Assembly (NCBI GenBank): GCA_030592105.1
Contig: JAUVKE010000201.1
Span: forward strand, 1 to 5,161
DNA length: 5,161 nt
From: Desulfobacteraceae bacterium
GTDB taxonomy: Bacteria > Desulfobacterota > Desulfobacteria > Desulfobacterales > BuS5
Reading direction: 5' to 3'
Made by a program: the position numbers and the translations under genes. Shown here piece by piece: positions 5,055 through 5,161 of the stretch. The stretch's first letter is position 1, and the number at the start of each line of letters is the position of its first letter. A model generated the notes under the pieces. That model did no database searches and was not told where the DNA came from. It worked only from the letters and a program-made list of their open reading frames with translations.

Positions 5055-5161
5055 TCATGCGGCCATACGCAGTAGTGTGGTCGCAAGAGATTTAAGTGTC
5101 GATTTCCTGGGAACAGGGAAAAGCCTATCAAAATTATCATCAAGCGCATCACTTGCAATGC
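5055..5161 (-). CDS. C-terminal end of an unrecognised gene (cut by window edge)
   Basis: A frame open from the right edge for 34 residues to a TGA at 5057-5055. It reads IASDALDDNFDRLFPVPRK and continues STLKSLATTLLRMAA. The mix of charged and hydrophobic residues looks like a real soluble protein tail, and it is more protein-like than the other minus-strand frame open here. I do not recognise the family. It is co-directional with the MaoC operon, 111 bases upstream, so it could be the preceding operon member or an independent gene. Confidence 0.5.
   Translation of the reverse strand, partial: IASDALDDNFDRLFPVPRKSTLKSLATTLLRMAA

Overview
This is an AT-rich window from a Gram-negative bacterium. 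The PqiA/PqiB (MCE) system only makes sense in a cell with two membranes. The style of the MaoC/SDR cluster, the IS200-like REP-associated transposase remnant and the dispersed palindromes resemble anaerobic Desulfobacterota (Desulfobacteraceae-like) genomes. That lineage is an inference from family resemblance; no marker gene is present.

Left part (1-2137, all minus strand): a paraquat-inducible (Pqi) lipid-transport operon read from right to left. It holds two separate 219-residue half-PqiA membrane proteins, each with its own double-CxxC zinc-ribbon-like head, and then pqiB, which is cut by the left window edge after 268 codons. The pqiB ATG directly abuts the stop of the second pqiA. In Escherichia coli the two PqiA halves are one polypeptide; here they are two genes. 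Any pqiC would lie beyond the left edge.

Middle (2138-2973): about 835 bases with no intact gene but full of repeat debris. There are nested inverted repeats and a possible promoter upstream of the pqi operon. Next comes a 63-bp miniature transposable element (2372-2434) with 13-bp terminal inverted repeats beginning GTAA and a perfect 8-bp target duplication (ATAAATAC), the signature of the IS66 family. A GC-rich nested hairpin (2507-2553) follows. Last is a decayed plus-strand RAYT/IS200-like transposase (about 2554-2930) whose internal region is itself made of a GTAGGGGC-type palindrome.

Right part (2974-4943, minus strand): an apparent three-gene operon, MaoC-type enoyl-CoA hydratase, then a canonical FabG-like short-chain dehydrogenase (SDR), then a second SDR with a degenerate nucleotide-binding motif and YxxxR in place of YxxxK. 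Each gene has a clear Shine-Dalgarno sequence. The intact SDR has an Asp after beta-strand 2, which points to NAD and so to oxidation. Together the genes suggest hydration and oxidation of an enoyl-CoA, as in a beta-oxidation branch, possibly with a heteromeric dehydrogenase in which one subunit is a pseudoenzyme. The last 107 bases hold the C-terminal end of another minus-strand gene that I do not recognise.

The most notable items are the miniature IS66-like element with its target duplication, the active/degenerate SDR pair beside MaoC, and the transposase remnant carrying a palindromic repeat inside its coding sequence.
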